NCBI GenBank assembly: GCA_964512305.1
Contig: CAZEIW010000214.1
Span: forward strand, 1-8,583
Direction: 5' to 3'
Length of the DNA stretch: 8,583 nucleotides
From: CAZEIW01 sp964512305
GTDB taxonomy: Bacteria > Pseudomonadota > Gammaproteobacteria > Burkholderiales > Burkholderiaceae_F
Shown: in pieces, positions 7,482-8,583 of the stretch
Layout: each line of letters opens with the position of its first letter
Position numbering within the stretch: position 1 is the stretch's first letter
The notes under the pieces: generated by a model
What the model saw: only the letters and a program-made list of their open reading frames with translations
Told to the model about the DNA's origin: nothing
Database searches by the model: none
Position numbers and translations under genes: made by a program

Positions 7482-8583
7482 TTACAGCCCAAGGCGCGCC
7501 AGCGTCTGCTGCGTGGGGCGGCCATCCGTGTCCCACCCGCGGACTTTATAGTACTCGGGCAGCATCTTCGGCAGCCCGTTGGTCAGGCCCTTGGCCGGAC
7601 CGGTCTTCGCAGGCTCGGTCAGCAGCCGCTTGGGCAGCGTGTCGTCCTTCGCGGTGAAGCCGGCCTTCAGGTTGAACTGGCGCTCCAAGTTCCAGATCCG
7701 CTCGCCGATCTTGTTCAGCTCGTCGAGCGTGAACTTGTCGGTGCACGCCGTCGCGAGCTGCGGCTGCACGTCGGCCAGCGTCCACGCGAACGAGGTGAAC
7801 AGGCACAGGCCGCTCGAATCGAACACGGCGGTGGCGTCCTGGAACGCCTTGACCAGATCGGCCTTGCCGTCGGTGACGAGCGGGTCGGTCTTCACCGGAA
7901 TGCCGAGCACCTCGGAGGCGACCGTGTAGCTGCGCAGGTGGCAAGCGCCGCGGTTCGACGTCGCATAGGTGAGGCCCATGCCCTGGATGCCGCGCGAGTC
8001 GTAGGCCGGGAACTCCTGGCCCTTGACGGTCATCGACAGGTCGGGATGGCCGTACTTGGCGGTCAGCCGCTTGGAGCCGAGGCCGACCTCCTTGCCGAAG
8101 CCCTCGCCCTTGGCGGTCTTCTCGGCGAGGAAGGTCAGCGCCTGCGCGGAACCGAACGGCGCCTCGATACCGATCTGCTCCTTGGTGAGCACGCCCATCT
8201 CGTAGAGCTCCATCACCGCCCCGACGGTCGCGCCGAAGGAGATCGGGTCGAAGCCGTCCTCGTTGCAGACGAAGTTCGCGAAGGTCAGCGCTTCGAGGTC
8301 GTTGACGCCGTTTGCGGCGCCCAGCGCCCACGCCGCCTCGTATTCGAGGCCGCCGGATGCCCCCCAGTACTTCGGCTTGTTGACCACCGTGTAGTGTGTC
8401 TCGTCGATCTTGGAGATGCGGCCGCAGGCAATGGTGCAGCCAAAGCACGCCTGGTTCGTCACCAGATTCGGCTTGCCGTCCGTCTTGCGCGGCTGGTGCA
8501 TCGCTTCCGCCGAAATGTCCTTGGCGCCTTCGAACTGCACGTCACGGTGGTTGCGCGTGGGCAGCGCGCCGATCTCGTTGATC
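7482..8583 (-). CDS. aorB: Tungsten-dependent aldehyde:ferredoxin oxidoreductase family, catalytic subunit (C-terminal part; 5' end outside window)
   Basis: The visible 366 residues are the C-terminal part of an AOR-family enzyme (family members are about 600 aa), which oxidises aldehydes to carboxylic acids at a tungsto-bispyranopterin site in the cytoplasm. The frame is open to the window edge, starting with the family-typical GALPTRN segment (residues 5-11 of the fragment). CxxCxxxC at C46, C49 and C53 plus C260 in SSGLCLFTSF match the four [4Fe-4S] ligands of AOR. GGLEYEAAWALG (78-89), CNEDGFDPIS (106-115) and RGACHLRSY (211-219) fit conserved pterin/active-site regions, H215 being a candidate catalytic or pterin-contacting His. 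It ends in TAA. The next gene down is an FAD/NAD(P)H oxidoreductase and then a MoaD-like gene, as in Aromatoleum-type AorABC systems, which supports AOR over the related benzoyl-CoA reductase subunit BamB. The small FeS subunit (aorA) would be expected upstream, outside the window. Family assignment is firm; substrate is unknown. Confidence 0.9.
   Translation of the reverse strand, partial: INEIGALPTRNHRDVQFEGAKDISAEAMHQPRKTDGKPNLVTNQACFGCTIACGRISKIDETHYTVVNKPKYWGASGGLEYEAAWALGAANGVNDLEALTFANFVCNEDGFDPISFGATVGAVMELYEMGVLTKEQIGIEAPFGSAQALTFLAEKTAKGEGFGKEVGLGSKRLTAKYGHPDLSMTVKGQEFPAYDSRGIQGMGLTYATSNRGACHLRSYTVASEVLGIPVKTDPLVTDGKADLVKAFQDATAVFDSSGLCLFTSFAWTLADVQPQLATACTDKFTLDELNKIGERIWNLERQFNLKAGFTAKDDTLPKRLLTEPAKTGPAKGLTNGLPKMLPEYYKVRGWDTDGRPTQQTLARLGL

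Noticed and set aside
6124..7551. 475-codon open frame on the plus strand
   Set aside because: Antisense shadow of the first FAD oxidoreductase; no domain, and its composition follows from third-position GC bias.
7482..8583. Benzoyl-CoA reductase subunit BamB (same superfamily)
   Set aside because: The next genes are AorC-like and MoaD-like, as in AOR operons, and no other bam genes are present. The fragment alone cannot fully exclude it because the N-terminal half is missing.

Overview
The window looks like chromosomal DNA from a GC-rich proteobacterium, most likely a betaproteobacterium of the Burkholderiales/Rhodocyclales type. This is inferred from the high GC content, strong G/C third-position codon bias, gene families and a terminal REP-like palindrome; no rRNA or marker gene fixes it. 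All eight supported genes lie on the minus strand, so transcription runs from high to low coordinates. The long plus-strand reading frames are GC-bias shadows.

Region 1 (8583 down to 4156) is an anaerobic-type aldehyde oxidation operon. It holds, in order: the C-terminal 366 residues of a tungsten-containing aldehyde:ferredoxin oxidoreductase family catalytic subunit (AorB-like, 5' end outside the window); a 119-nt gap containing a strong intrinsic-terminator-like hairpin with a T-rich tail; an FAD/NAD(P)H oxidoreductase (AorC-like); a MoaD/ThiS-like protein ending in Gly-Gly; an unrecognised 97-aa protein; and a second, diverged paralogue of the FAD oxidoreductase. The layout resembles the Aromatoleum-type AOR systems, where an electron-transfer subunit and AorB oxidise aldehydes to acids and AorC passes electrons to NAD+. 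The MoaD-like protein probably supplies dithiolene sulfur for the pyranopterin cofactor.

Region 2 (4155-3792) is a 364-nt gap. It has a GC-rich hairpin just after the second oxidoreductase and a weak candidate promoter about 230 nt ahead of the next operon.

Region 3 (3791-130) is a tight three-gene molybdenum hydroxylase operon of the xanthine oxidase/CO dehydrogenase superfamily, in the order 2Fe-2S subunit, molybdopterin subunit, FAD subunit, each start preceded by a clear Shine-Dalgarno sequence. The large subunit has AYRGAGR where true CO dehydrogenase has a Cys-containing AYRCSFR loop, so it is a 'form II' type hydroxylase of unknown substrate, not a CO dehydrogenase.

Region 4 (129-1) has a perfect 12-bp inverted repeat (terminator/REP-like) followed by G-homopolymer tracts.

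The most interesting points are the terminator between catalytic and NAD(P)H subunit genes, which may set unequal subunit amounts; the paired oxidoreductases with different predicted nucleotide-binding signatures; the unknown 97-aa protein; and a W enzyme placed beside a Mo enzyme.
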